From contig NZ_JAUKPO010000026.1 in assembly GCF_030503435.1 (NCBI RefSeq), positions 38,743-102,742 of the forward strand: DNA of 64,000 nt, in the 5' to 3' direction. Positions within the stretch are counted from its first letter, which is position 1; each line of letters begins with the position of its first letter. The position numbers and the translations under genes are program-made. The stretch is from Rhodocytophaga aerolata (GTDB lineage: Bacteria > Bacteroidota > Bacteroidia > Cytophagales > 172606-1). Below, one piece after another: positions 17,959-27,900 of this stretch. The notes under the pieces are model-generated. The model was not told the DNA's origin and did no database searches. It saw only the letters and a list, made by a program, of their open reading frames with translations.

Positions 17959-18513
17959 TTACTTTGTGCTGAGTTGGCTATTGTATAATTTTTTGCCTGC
18001 CGCTTCGTATTTGTCACCGGGTTTCCAGAAAGGTGTTTTGGAGTCATTGGCTATTTTTCGTCCGGCTAATACATACGCCTGAAAAAACTTAAACAGATAC
18101 TCATAATCTAAGGTATTGGGATTGTCAGCAGCCTGGTGATAATATTTTTTTATCTCTTCATTAAAACTGGTAAAACCCATACTAATCGTAGGCGCAGGTA
18201 TTCCTTTCTGGGCAAAATGTAGGTTGTCTGACCGATCGAACAGGTTTTGCTCAGGGGCAGGGTCATCTATTACTTTCAGTCCAAAAGGTATGGCAGCTTG
18301 GTTTAGACTCTCATCGGCAGTGGTGAGGCCAAGACCAACAACGGTAATCAGACTTGTATCAGTATAGCCCCTATTGTCTGAGTTGAGACAAAACACCATT
18401 TTATCTAAAGGCACCAGGGGATGATCTACATACCATTTGCTACCTAACAATCCTACTTCTTCTCCTGTAAAAAGAATAAACAAGGCCGAGCGTTTGGTAG
18501 GATATTTCGACAA
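17959..18513 (-). pseudogene. M28-family metallopeptidase, C-terminal fragment
   Basis: About 184 residues match the C-terminal half of M28 aminopeptidases: KRSALFILFTGEEVGLLGS carries the catalytic/zinc Glu pair, and LNSDNRGY the later zinc Asp, followed by DNLHFAQKGIPAPTISMGF. The N-terminal part with the first zinc His and the bridging Asp is absent. The open frame extends upstream (about SIAELLSKYP and beyond) into the end of the preceding gene, with only a TTG as start. This is best read as a 5'-truncated remnant abutting the macroglobulin gene, perhaps left by a deletion. Activity is not expected. Confidence 0.7.
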
Positions 18514-18560
18514 AAGTTCTGCTATACTCTGATAAAAGTTGTTACGGAAAAAAGTAGGTA

Positions 18561-21500
18561 TTACTTGATTGTTACGTTCTTTAACGCATTCCTGCCGTAA
18601 AAGACCGGGAAGTACATCAACTGAGCTTTAGCCGGATTGAGGGTATAGGTGCCTGAATATCTGGGCAATAGATGTATAGTAAATTGATACGTACCTTTCA
18701 TTAGCTGTTGGCAAAAGATACTAGTTTTATGTATAAAATACTCCCGGTGCACTTCAAAGGAGTAATTCGCTCTTTTTTCGACATAAGAGCAGCCAGCCGG
18801 AATGGGTACTTCCAGCATTATATATTCAGCATCCTGTTTCACCTCAACCTCCACTACTAACTTTACCGGCTTACCTGCTTTTACCTGTACCTGATCAGAG
18901 GACTTATTGTCTATAAATGTTTGTATGATAAAATCTTTTTCAACTGGCCCTGGCAGTGCATTCCAGTATTGCTGAAAGGCAGATACATATACCGGACGTT
19001 TACCTGACTTTTGTAGAATGAGCGGCTGACCTGGTGTAAACTCGGCCTGGTAAGGAAGATTGCTTATGGTTGCTTGTAAATCGCCTTGCAAGGTAAGTGT
19101 AGAGGCAGGCAGCTTACCCTTTGTCAGCACATCAGGCAGGATGGTTGTTAGAATCAACGCCGATTCATAGGTATTACGCCAGTGTCCATTGTTTTTTCTT
19201 TCCAGAAAATACCTGCGTATAGCCTGTAAGGCTTTTTCATGGCCACCGCTGGCTTTCAAAATCCGGTAAGCTATCACTGTATTGGTGATGGCATTATCTG
19301 TTAAATGCTGCCCTTCTTTTCCCGATACTTTGCTAATATACATACCGCCTGTTAAGGTAGTTTGTTTGTATTTATTAAGTGAGTCCAGACTATAAGGCAA
19401 AGCTGTTTGCTGTTGCAGTTCAATTAGCTGAAGTTGGTCATGTACACTAAGAGAAGTATCTTTTGAAAGAGATTCCATAGATCTCGGGTAATCAACTTTG
19501 ACCTCCAGTGTTTTCAACAGAAGCAGGAATCTGAGCTTATCGCTTGCTCTGGCGTTTTCCATTTCAAACATGAGGTAATCTTGTAAGGCTTGTTTATTGA
19601 ACCTGACCTGATACCCAGATTTTTGTGCCATCACTAAGGCTTCTGTTACATGTGAGCTTATCCAGAGTGTAGGGGAGGAGGTTGGCCACCAGCCCCAGGT
19701 TCCATCTTTACGTTGTGCCGATTGCAATTTGTTTATAAGCTTTAAAATTTCTTGTTCTCCTTTGAATGATTCACCTAGGCTGGTTCTTATTTTTTTCTCT
19801 AGCAGTAAGGCGATCAGTTTAGAAGCTGCCTGTTCGTTACAATCATATTCATACTGCTTAATTTCTTCTATTTCGTCTAACAGCACTTGTAGTATATCTC
19901 CCTGGATATACATGTTTACCTTGCCTAAAGCCGGATCAAAATTGAGTGTAAGGGTAGTATCTGTATCCAGATTTGCGAATACACCCTTTGTTTCCGGCGT
20001 GCCTTTAAGGAAAACAGGAATATAGCGTTTTTCACCGTCTTGTTCCCCTCCAGTTTGTGTGGAAACGTAGCTTACCTCTACTGAATCAGGAGTTGCAGCC
20101 CCGATTTGCAAGGAGTCAACCAGCGTATGCATCACCCGGCTAGTAGAAGCATTTACGGTTTTCCCATTCAAAATAAAGGCCGTAGAAAGCGACAAAGTAT
20201 CAGAAGTATAGTTCATGGTTTTTCCGATAACAAGGCTGCTATCTCCTTCTACTAGAAATCTAGGTACTGCCAGCGTACTTACTACAGGCTTAAATGCTTT
20301 GATCGTACTTTCGGAAAGTCCGGAACGTTTCCGTCCATCCATAGCTAGTACAAAGGTGCGCCAGGTAGTAACGTCATCTGGAAAAGTAATGTTAAAAACG
20401 GCTTTGCCTTGTTTGTTGGTCTTTAACCTTGGTTGCCAATACGCATAGTCGGAAAACTTATTGCGCAGGCTGGCAGCTCCGGAAAGATCTGCCGTTGTTT
20501 CAAAATTTTTGGATGATGTATCGTTTTTAGTGGATAGTGAAAATAACGAAGTAGTAATCATAACCACTCCATTCCTTGCTCTTTCTCCATACAAGGCTTT
20601 GGCTGCTTCTCCTTTCAGTACTTGTGTTTTAGTAATATAGGCAGGATCAATGTCTGCCAGCATACCATTATAAGGTACCCCATTTATAAGAATGAGTGGC
20701 GTATTGTTGGCATCTAAGGAGGAGATACCCCTCAAATCAACAGAATCAGATATCTGTACACCAGCTACCCGGCCTTGCAGGGGAGCTACTGTTGTGACCG
20801 CACCAGTTAAACTTACTCTCCGCTGTTCACCATACCCAACAACTACCACTTCAGATAAGTGTTTTACATCTTCCAGCAGCTGTGCGTCTATCACATCTTT
20901 GGAGCCAACGAGTATTTCATCTGTGCTAAAACCGATATAGGAGAATACTAGTACACCATTTGAGGGGACATATAGCTGATAAAAGCCATCCATATTGGTG
21001 ACAGTGCCAATCTTGGTTCCTTTGACTAATACATTTACGCCTGGTAAAGCCTCCCCATTTGAATCTGTTACCTGCCCGGTGATTAGGTGTGTAAAGCTAC
21101 CGCTAGGAGTGATGTTGTAGGTATTGTAGTAATTTTCTTTTACTTCCTGCAAGTTCTTTTTTTCCTCGGCTACACTGAATACTTCTTCCTCTAATAAGTG
21201 AGCTGCTTTCCGGCTGAACTCAGTGGGCAACTGAACCGGAAGATCCTTAATAGTGAGGTAGGTGCTGCCGCCAAATTGCACATCAAAGAAATCTGTCTCA
21301 ATAAATTCGTTGAAATACAACAGCAGTACTACCTTATAGTGCCCAGGATTCAGTTGATGAAACGTGTTGGAAGTAGCCGGATATACTTGCAAGTAGTTAG
21401 GGTCTTCTTTCCGGAACAGCAGCACTCCTTTAATGCGTTGTTCGGCACTGTCTGGCAAAGCCATCTGATGAAGAATGAGTTTACCAAATTCTTTTGTGGT

Positions 21501-24395
21501 CGTTGTAGCGTAGCTGTATTGGTGCTTTCTGGCTATACGGGCTTCTTTCTGCCAGGCCCACAAGGAATCAATCTCCGTCTGACGGTAAGGTTGCTCTGAA
21601 AAATTGGGATATATCTCCTTGTAATCTGGGTGAAGTCTGTATTTGTAAAAATTTTGCGGATTGATGCTGCGCATCTTTAGCAGTTGCTCAGAAAACTCAT
21701 AGGTATATAATGGCTCGAAAGTAAAGGAGGTGGTGAAACCATCTCTCAAGATATATTGCATAGGGGAGGGCATAAATACACCAGTAATAAGCGTGTTTTT
21801 GCTGTAGTAGTTTGACAAGCGGAATGGAATAGGTTGAATAAACTCTCCTTGTTTCAGGTAAGCATTTTTACCAGGTGTATATTCCATATGCATCACATAG
21901 CGGTTAAGCAGCTGCTGTTCCTGCAGGCTATATTCTTTTTTTATTTCCTCGGTTTTCACTTGCGGATGTACAGCGTTTGCCTCTACACTCAGTACTAGTT
22001 TACTATTCGGTTTTATGCGTACACTATCAATCGAGATAAGTTTATCTATGGTCCGTAATTTCAGGGTATGGTAGCCGCTACTTATCCGGAAAGAGTATCT
22101 CTGTTCAACATCTGCATTCCGGTAATAGATAGGCCGGTTATCCAGGTAGATCAGGTAAACTGGCAGCAATTGGCCATTTTGCACGACAAAGGGAGCAAAT
22201 AGAGAAATGCTATCCGAAGTGGAAATATACTGTGTAAAAATTCCCTTCTCAGGATAAAGAAACTGGAAATAAGCTATACTATCCAGGCCCATCTCCGGAT
22301 TCCAGTACTGCCAGTCAAGCGGGCGGTTTGCCACGGCATCCTTGGAGAATTTGTGGTCAAGGTCAAATTGGTGGAGACCTTTCCGGCTTTTGTAGGTTTT
22401 GCCCATATACGGAAGTTCAGGTGCAGAGGCGTTTTTAAATTTTCTGGTAACTGCATAGGCCGTGAGGTCTACATCCTTTGCTGGCGATCCTTCGGCATCT
22501 GTCACCAGAATATTAATCTGTGCTTGTTGACCTGGGTTTACTACCATTGGCTGATTGACCGTAACAGTTAGCTGGTTGTGTTGAAATGGTATGCTATACT
22601 CTCTTTCCTGCACCTCACCCGACCAGATGTATTGCAGCGAGATAAAGTAATTGCCCGGTGTGGTTACTTTTGAAGCAAAATTCATTGTGTTGCCAGTGCC
22701 TCTGTCAATTGCCTGGTTTTTCCGGTATATGGTATAGTAAAACGGAAGTTTACGCGGATTGTCCACCGATATAAAAAGGGAATCAGCGGTTCGTTGGGAG
22801 TAACATTGCAACAGGGGATCTTCTTCCCTAAGAAAAAAACTTTTTGTCAAACTTTTAACCCGGCATTCATAATTGAAGGCATACGGGTTTAAGGCTTTCT
22901 TGAACGGAAGTTTCACCATAGTAATTTCCGGTTTTTCCTGCCCATGTAGCCAGGTAGAAAGCTGGGCATCTACTTGCTGTGGTTTGCCTGCTACCAGATA
23001 TGTTGCGAGTAAACTATCTTTGTCTAGCGTAAGATTTATTTCCTGCGGAGAATGGATATAGTGTAGTTTTAAGGTCTGGTAATGACGTTCATTGTTTGAA
23101 TTAAGGAATACAGCATGAAGGCTATAGTCTAGAGATACAGCTGGAAAAATACTGTCCGGCAATACTATTTTTGTTTCTCCAACCGGATCTAGTTTCTGCT
23201 GGTAATGCCAGAGGGTATCCTTCACAAAAGCCTGTTTTCCGCTGAAATGGATTACCTGCTCAGGTGTAATAGTAAGTTGTAGGGTGGCATCTGCAACTGG
23301 TAAGTCATTTTCATCTTTTCCCTGAGCATACAGAGAAACAGGTGTGCCGCTATGGTGTGTAGTTACGTCGCTTCTGAGGTTAAAGGAGTTGGAGGTTAGT
23401 TCATAGGCTTCCAGCTCAAAAGAGCCATACATCACTGACCGGAATTTTTTTCTCTCTAGGGATATACCATACCTTTTGTCCAGGTGTAATTGCAGGCTGT
23501 CGTGCAGAACAAACTCATAAAAATAGCCGCCTTTGCGGTAAGGCTGAAGGGTGGTAAGCGTTTTACCGCCTTGTGAAGTATGGAGCACTACCTGCAAATC
23601 AGGATGAATAGGTGTTCCCCGTTTTTTTAGGATAAAAGCTTTGAATTTTACGGTATCACCGGGCATGTACAGCGGTTTATTAAATGCCATATAGCCCCGG
23701 TATTTTGTGTCATGCTCCCTAAACTCATCCGGGTTGAATATGCCGGCTATTCTTCTAATCCACCCTTCCGGATACCCATACCTGATCGTTTTTACCACAT
23801 CTCTGATTGGTTTCCAGACCCAGTAAACAGGTTTTGTGTAAACAATTCTGTTTTTAACTTTTCTCAAAAAAGGCTGTTTATTTTTGGTGTCAATATGATG
23901 ATAAGAAGTAAAGCCCTGGTAGTGGATACTTAGCAATCCTTTCCGGCTTGTTCTTTTCTGCAAATACGCACCAGCTTTTTTATCAAAAGCAATCTTCTTA
24001 TTTCGTAGATGCATTGTGGCTTCTTCAATTGGATGCCCGGAAGTATCAGTTACCAGAATAGATAAATCCACTTTGTTATTCAGCAGTTGTACCTGAACGT
24101 TGCTTATTGGCTTGAATTCATACACCAGGTCTCCTCCCTCAGCATAGGTAAATAAATAGTGGCCATAAGGTAAGTCTCTATGATAGTCTTTGCCTGTCGG
24201 AAAAGAATCTACGGCCGTATGAAAATACGCTTGGTTAACTACATCTAAATCTTTCGTATAGATTCTTTTTGCCTCCTCATTCCTTAGTTGATAAATGTAG
24301 GTGTAATAGCTTGTCCGGCTGCTATGCGTCAGGCTCTGCGCGGCTACCAGCAAGGGAAGAGCAAACAGGGTAAAAAGCAGTAAATGTTTTTTCAT
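18561..24395 (-). CDS. Alpha-2-macroglobulin family protein with inserted carboxypeptidase-regulatory and TonB-plug-like region
   Basis: A 1944-residue secreted protein with signal peptide (MKKHLLLFTLFALPLLVAAQ). MG2-type domains occupy about 240-650 (MPGDTVKFKAFILKKRGTP). An unusual middle part follows: a carboxypeptidase-D regulatory-like domain (about 1100-1175, GQVTDSNGEALPGVNVLVKG) and a SusC-type plug-like region (about 1175-1285, VVVVGYGEQRRVSLTGAV, then TPLILINGVPYNG and ALYGERARNGVVMITT). The A2M domain (about 1305-1400, WQPRLKTNKQGKAVFNITFP) and the thioester domain follow; C1519-N-E-Q1522 keeps the CxEQ thioester pair. Bacterial A2Ms trap proteases in the periplasm or at the surface. 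The plug-like part suggests an interaction with an outer-membrane partner. Confidence 0.88.
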   Translation of the reverse strand: MKKHLLLFTLFALPLLVAAQSLTHSSRTSYYTYIYQLRNEEAKRIYTKDLDVVNQAYFHTAVDSFPTGKDYHRDLPYGHYLFTYAEGGDLVYEFKPISNVQVQLLNNKVDLSILVTDTSGHPIEEATMHLRNKKIAFDKKAGAYLQKRTSRKGLLSIHYQGFTSYHHIDTKNKQPFLRKVKNRIVYTKPVYWVWKPIRDVVKTIRYGYPEGWIRRIAGIFNPDEFREHDTKYRGYMAFNKPLYMPGDTVKFKAFILKKRGTPIHPDLQVVLHTSQGGKTLTTLQPYRKGGYFYEFVLHDSLQLHLDKRYGISLERKKFRSVMYGSFELEAYELTSNSFNLRSDVTTHHSGTPVSLYAQGKDENDLPVADATLQLTITPEQVIHFSGKQAFVKDTLWHYQQKLDPVGETKIVLPDSIFPAVSLDYSLHAVFLNSNNERHYQTLKLHYIHSPQEINLTLDKDSLLATYLVAGKPQQVDAQLSTWLHGQEKPEITMVKLPFKKALNPYAFNYECRVKSLTKSFFLREEDPLLQCYSQRTADSLFISVDNPRKLPFYYTIYRKNQAIDRGTGNTMNFASKVTTPGNYFISLQYIWSGEVQEREYSIPFQHNQLTVTVNQPMVVNPGQQAQINILVTDAEGSPAKDVDLTAYAVTRKFKNASAPELPYMGKTYKSRKGLHQFDLDHKFSKDAVANRPLDWQYWNPEMGLDSIAYFQFLYPEKGIFTQYISTSDSISLFAPFVVQNGQLLPVYLIYLDNRPIYYRNADVEQRYSFRISSGYHTLKLRTIDKLISIDSVRIKPNSKLVLSVEANAVHPQVKTEEIKKEYSLQEQQLLNRYVMHMEYTPGKNAYLKQGEFIQPIPFRLSNYYSKNTLITGVFMPSPMQYILRDGFTTSFTFEPLYTYEFSEQLLKMRSINPQNFYKYRLHPDYKEIYPNFSEQPYRQTEIDSLWAWQKEARIARKHQYSYATTTTKEFGKLILHQMALPDSAEQRIKGVLLFRKEDPNYLQVYPATSNTFHQLNPGHYKVVLLLYFNEFIETDFFDVQFGGSTYLTIKDLPVQLPTEFSRKAAHLLEEEVFSVAEEKKNLQEVKENYYNTYNITPSGSFTHLITGQVTDSNGEALPGVNVLVKGTKIGTVTNMDGFYQLYVPSNGVLVFSYIGFSTDEILVGSKDVIDAQLLEDVKHLSEVVVVGYGEQRRVSLTGAVTTVAPLQGRVAGVQISDSVDLRGISSLDANNTPLILINGVPYNGMLADIDPAYITKTQVLKGEAAKALYGERARNGVVMITTSLFSLSTKNDTSSKNFETTADLSGAASLRNKFSDYAYWQPRLKTNKQGKAVFNITFPDDVTTWRTFVLAMDGRKRSGLSESTIKAFKPVVSTLAVPRFLVEGDSSLVIGKTMNYTSDTLSLSTAFILNGKTVNASTSRVMHTLVDSLQIGAATPDSVEVSYVSTQTGGEQDGEKRYIPVFLKGTPETKGVFANLDTDTTLTLNFDPALGKVNMYIQGDILQVLLDEIEEIKQYEYDCNEQAASKLIALLLEKKIRTSLGESFKGEQEILKLINKLQSAQRKDGTWGWWPTSSPTLWISSHVTEALVMAQKSGYQVRFNKQALQDYLMFEMENARASDKLRFLLLLKTLEVKVDYPRSMESLSKDTSLSVHDQLQLIELQQQTALPYSLDSLNKYKQTTLTGGMYISKVSGKEGQHLTDNAITNTVIAYRILKASGGHEKALQAIRRYFLERKNNGHWRNTYESALILTTILPDVLTKGKLPASTLTLQGDLQATISNLPYQAEFTPGQPLILQKSGKRPVYVSAFQQYWNALPGPVEKDFIIQTFIDNKSSDQVQVKAGKPVKLVVEVEVKQDAEYIMLEVPIPAGCSYVEKRANYSFEVHREYFIHKTSIFCQQLMKGTYQFTIHLLPRYSGTYTLNPAKAQLMYFPVFYGRNALKNVTIK

Positions 24396-24896
24396 AAAAT
24401 AGCTGCAGGTAATTTTGATTAGCCAATGAGGAAAATGCTATTAGAACATAGATGCAGCCGCTGTAGAGATTCCATAACTTATTACAATCAGGAGCCGAAA
24501 AAATAGGAGGTAAGGGTAAAACCTATCCCAGAGAGTACAGAAGGTGCCCAATTAAGATTCGATACAGTAGGATAGGCTGACCCAGGGAAAGCAGATCAGG
24601 TACTTCTGGAAACGTTAACTGGGTACACCTCAAATATCAAGTAAAATTTCCATGCAGTTGGGAAATGAGCGTAGAACGGGCCATTTTATGAAGTAAGGTT
24701 CTCTTCAAAATCCTACTTTAGAAGATGTAGGTATTTCTTACCTTGACCAAGAGTAAAGAATAACTCATTTACAATGAAGGATGTTAGACAAAGCTTTCGA
24801 TTCACCACACAAATGGTAGTGGAGGTAGTTTATAAAATATACAGTCAAACAAGTTTAAAGAGATCTGTAGAAGATGGACTAATTACTAACGGGAGA
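24396..24896. other. Divergent intergenic region
   Basis: The space between the macroglobulin and DUF3857 genes. An in-frame ATG at 24774 would extend the latter by 41 residues of low-complexity, poorly protein-like sequence before the signal peptide; I do not accept it. No operator or promoter stands out. Confidence 0.35.
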
Positions 24897-26786
24897 ATGG
24901 TGGCGAAGTTTAGGCGTCTGGTTTATCTTTTCCTGCTTATAACAGTGGCATCTCAGTTGCAAGCCCAATCTCCTCCACCTCTTCAATGGGGGAAAGTCAA
25001 TGCTGAGGAAGGGCAATTAAAAGTATGTCCTTTTGATAGTTCCGCAAGTGCTGTAGTGCTGAGCGATTATGGTAGAATTGTTTTTGGCTATGAGGCTGTC
25101 TATATTGAGCGGCACAAACGTATTAAAATTCTTACCCGCAAAGGTTTACAGGAAGCTACTATTTCTATCCCCTATTATGCCAAAGACAACTTAGAAAAGA
25201 TTGCTTTTTTGCGGGCCCAAACCCTCAAACTGGATGAAAAAGGCAAGGTTAGTAGCCAGGAAGTGAGTGCCAAGCTAATATTTGACGTGAACCACTCGTC
25301 AAGTTTGCGGGAAAAGCGTTTTACTTTTCCGAATGTAGATGAGGGAACCATCGTTGAATATCGCTATACAACCATTTCTAAAAATTTCTTTACCCTGGCA
25401 GGATGGAATTTTCAATCTAATATTCCTACTATGCATAGTGAATTACGGGTAGAAAAGCCCCAAAGCCTCACATACCGTATTCTGCTTCAGGGAAATCGTC
25501 TGTCTCAAAAATATGAGAAACTAGATGCACAAACCTGGTCACTAGATAACCTACATGCGCTCGTTAGGGAACCCTTTGTAGCTAATTACCAGAATTATGC
25601 TGAGAAAATTTCCTTCCAGTTAGCTATTTTTAATAAAACAGATGGCGTTCCTCTCGAGAGTGACAATCATTTAACCTACCTTGGTCAAAGAGACAAAGCA
25701 AAGGACATACTCAAGACAATCTTAACTGGCAATGAAACAGAAACTCAGCGGCTACATAAAATTTACAATTATGTAAAAGCGACTTTCCGCTGGAACAAGA
25801 GTTATAGTTTTTTTATTTATCAAAATTTTCATTCATTCCTGGAAACAAAACAGGGCCAAACTGCTGAGATTAATCTATTTCTCATTCTGCTCCTAAGGGA
25901 AGCAGGTTTAAACGTTCATCCGACGCTACTCAGTACACGCGATCAAGGAAAAGTATACCTTACTGATAAACCACTCCTTTCTCAATTTAATCACTTAGTA
26001 GCTTTAGCCCAGGCAGATACTAAAGAATTATTTCTGGATGCCACTGATCCGTTTCGGCCATATAGTCTTCTGGACAAAAATGACTTGAATGAAGATGCTT
26101 TTGTGTTAGACAAGCAAAACCCACGATGGGTTAAAATCCATCAGGCTAATTTTTCTCGCCAGATCACATCGGCAGAAGTGGATTTCTCCAATCCCCTTAA
26201 GCCTGTTTACCATTTTTCTGTAAAATACGAAGGCTATGAAGCATTGGCTAAGCGGCAAAAGTATGCAGAGGAAGGAAAGAAGGTATTGGCTAAAGAAGAA
26301 ATAAGTACACAATATCAGGAGTTCAAACAAATACGTTCAGAGATCCAACAGATGGATAATTGCGATGAGGCACTGCTCATAAAGTTGACCTACCAGGCAG
26401 ATACCGCTTCGCAGGATCAAGCCGGTTTCATTTATTTCAATCCAGTACTATTGAGTGAATTCAATGAAAATCCGTTCAATAACGAAAAGCGGTATCTGCC
26501 TGTCGAACTCGATTACCCGGCTACCTATACCTATGTGTTAACTATGAAAATTCCTCCTGGGTACCAATTGCAAGAGATGCCTCAAAGCACACTGATAAAA
26601 TTTCCGGAAGATTTAGCCGAGTTCCGTTACCAAATCTCCTGTAAGGATAATGTAATCCAGCTGATGACCAAAGTAGCTTTTAAGTCTACCCTTATTCCCT
26701 GTGATTACTACCAGCACCTACGTGAATTTTATGATCAATTTATGGCCAAGCACCGGGAAATAATTGTTTTAAAAAAAATTGGGTAA
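24897..26786 (+). CDS. DUF3857 and transglutaminase-like domain protein
   Basis: The ATG at 24897 puts a signal peptide at the N-terminus (MVAKFRRLVYLFLLITVASQ), giving 629 residues. DUF3857 spans about 45-190 (VYIERHKRIKILTRKGLQEA, TFPNVDEGTIVEYRYT). A transglutaminase-like domain (about 255-390) follows with YNYVKATFRWNKSY, then KQGQTAEINLFLILLLREAG, and FNHLVALAQADTKELFLDAT. The catalytic Cys position is Thr (GQTAEI), so protease or transferase activity is unlikely; His and Asp positions are kept. The C-terminus resembles DUF3858. Such pairs are common in Bacteroidota, with unknown function and probably periplasmic location. It is divergent from the macroglobulin gene. Confidence 0.85.
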   Translation: MVAKFRRLVYLFLLITVASQLQAQSPPPLQWGKVNAEEGQLKVCPFDSSASAVVLSDYGRIVFGYEAVYIERHKRIKILTRKGLQEATISIPYYAKDNLEKIAFLRAQTLKLDEKGKVSSQEVSAKLIFDVNHSSSLREKRFTFPNVDEGTIVEYRYTTISKNFFTLAGWNFQSNIPTMHSELRVEKPQSLTYRILLQGNRLSQKYEKLDAQTWSLDNLHALVREPFVANYQNYAEKISFQLAIFNKTDGVPLESDNHLTYLGQRDKAKDILKTILTGNETETQRLHKIYNYVKATFRWNKSYSFFIYQNFHSFLETKQGQTAEINLFLILLLREAGLNVHPTLLSTRDQGKVYLTDKPLLSQFNHLVALAQADTKELFLDATDPFRPYSLLDKNDLNEDAFVLDKQNPRWVKIHQANFSRQITSAEVDFSNPLKPVYHFSVKYEGYEALAKRQKYAEEGKKVLAKEEISTQYQEFKQIRSEIQQMDNCDEALLIKLTYQADTASQDQAGFIYFNPVLLSEFNENPFNNEKRYLPVELDYPATYTYVLTMKIPPGYQLQEMPQSTLIKFPEDLAEFRYQISCKDNVIQLMTKVAFKSTLIPCDYYQHLREFYDQFMAKHREIIVLKKIG

Positions 26787-26808
26787 CTTATAATTTGCTT
26801 CATTTTTT

Positions 26809-26825
26809 ATCATTTGTAAAAGGTT
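26809..26825. promoter_or_regulatory. Half-degenerate Crp/Fnr-like site upstream of the SMR gene
   Basis: ATCATTTGTAAAAGGTT matches 15 of 17 positions of the perfect palindrome AACATTTGTAAAATGTT found at 27901. The two copies flank the SMR-Crp pair, which points to the neighbouring Crp/Fnr-type regulator as the binder. Confidence 0.5.
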
Positions 26826-26859
26826 TGCTCTCTACAATTAGTGATCTTTGCAGGAAATT

Positions 26860-27195
26860 ATGGGTATAAATTGGATTGTCTTAATTGTTGCCGGACTATT
26901 TGAAGTACTGTTTACCTCCTGCCTGGGAAAAGTTAAAGAAACATCTGGCCTAGAAATGTATGGGTGGTTATTTGGCTTTCTGCTTTCACTAATCATCAGT
27001 ATGGGATTACTTATGAAAACCATACAAACCTTGCCCATGGGTACCGCTTACGCCGTTTGGACGGGAATTGGGGCTGTGGGTACTGTCTTGGTGGGAATAT
27101 TCGTGTTTAAAGATCCGGCTAACTTTTGGCGGGTATTTTTCATATGCACCCTCATTGGTTCCATTGTCGGACTAAAATTGGTTTCACATGAATGA
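26860..27195 (+). CDS. SMR-family transporter, SugE/Gdx-like
   Basis: The ATG at 26860 gives 111 residues; an upstream TTG is less likely. Four membrane helices fill the protein. The first holds the essential Glu in IVAGLFEVLFTSCLGKVKET, and the third carries PMGTAYAVWTGIGAVGTVLV, the signature of the SugE/Gdx branch rather than EmrE. Gdx proteins export guanidinium with proton exchange, but Bacteroidota members are not well tested. A Crp/Fnr regulator gene follows after 125 bp, and a site shared with the downstream gene at 27965 lies upstream. Confidence 0.87.
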   Translation: MGINWIVLIVAGLFEVLFTSCLGKVKETSGLEMYGWLFGFLLSLIISMGLLMKTIQTLPMGTAYAVWTGIGAVGTVLVGIFVFKDPANFWRVFFICTLIGSIVGLKLVSHE

Positions 27196-27320
27196 AAAGC
27201 AGGAGCATCTGCCATTTTGCTGCAGCCTGTTTTACTTCGTCTGAAAATTACAACAAGATTGGGCAACTTTGCGTAGGTCTTTTCTAGATTACCAAACAAA
27301 GTAATAAGCCTGTAGGATAG

Positions 27321-27884
27321 ATGAACCTTGATCAAATTATTGATTCCATTTACCTCCTTCCAGAAGCATCCAAACATGTGCTCAAAGAACGTATTGTAGA
27401 AGTTAACTATCCCAAAAAATACCTGCTCTTAAGAGCCGATAAAGTTGAAACAAACATCTATTTTATCAAGAAAGGCATTGTGCGAGCCTTTGCCAGGCAG
27501 GGTGCGCATGAAATAACATTCTGGTTCGGAAAAGAGGGAGATACCATCATTTCCATGAAAAGTTACGTTGACAATCAGAAAGGCTATGAAAATATAGAAT
27601 TGTTAGAAGATTGTGAACTCTACGAGCTAAAAGCGGCGCATTTGCAAAAGCTTTTTCTGGAACAAATTGACCTGGCCAATTGGGGACGAAAATTTGCTGA
27701 ACAAGAACTGATCAAAACAGAAGAACTCTTTATTGCCAGACAGTTTAAAACCGCTTTAGAACGGTACAAAGAATTACTTGCTGAGCATTCCGACATCATT
27801 CAACGGGTAGCCTTAGGGCACATTGCTTCTTATCTGGGTATTACGCAGGTTAGCCTCAGCAGGATTAGAGCAGAAATTAGCTAG
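27321..27884 (+). CDS. Crp/Fnr-family transcriptional regulator
   Basis: A 187-residue regulator with a cyclic-nucleotide-binding-like beta-barrel (about 20-110; LLRADKVETNIYFIKKGIVR, FWFGKEGDTIISMKSYV), a dimer helix, and a C-terminal HTH (IASYLGITQVSLSRIRAEIS). The phosphate-binding cassette of true CRP (RxxxA) is not evident, as is usual for this Bacteroidota subgroup, so a ligand cannot be named. Its position between the SMR gene and the deoxyhypusine-synthase-like gene, with the same 17-bp site before each, suggests it controls both. Confidence 0.88.
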   Translation: MNLDQIIDSIYLLPEASKHVLKERIVEVNYPKKYLLLRADKVETNIYFIKKGIVRAFARQGAHEITFWFGKEGDTIISMKSYVDNQKGYENIELLEDCELYELKAAHLQKLFLEQIDLANWGRKFAEQELIKTEELFIARQFKTALERYKELLAEHSDIIQRVALGHIASYLGITQVSLSRIRAEIS

Positions 27885-27900
27885 GGTTCCTTCATTTTTT

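Noticed and set aside
26787..26859. Guanidine riboswitch upstream of the SMR exporter
   Set aside because: The region is too short and shows none of the guanidine-I/II/III motifs; a Crp/Fnr-type palindrome is the better explanation.
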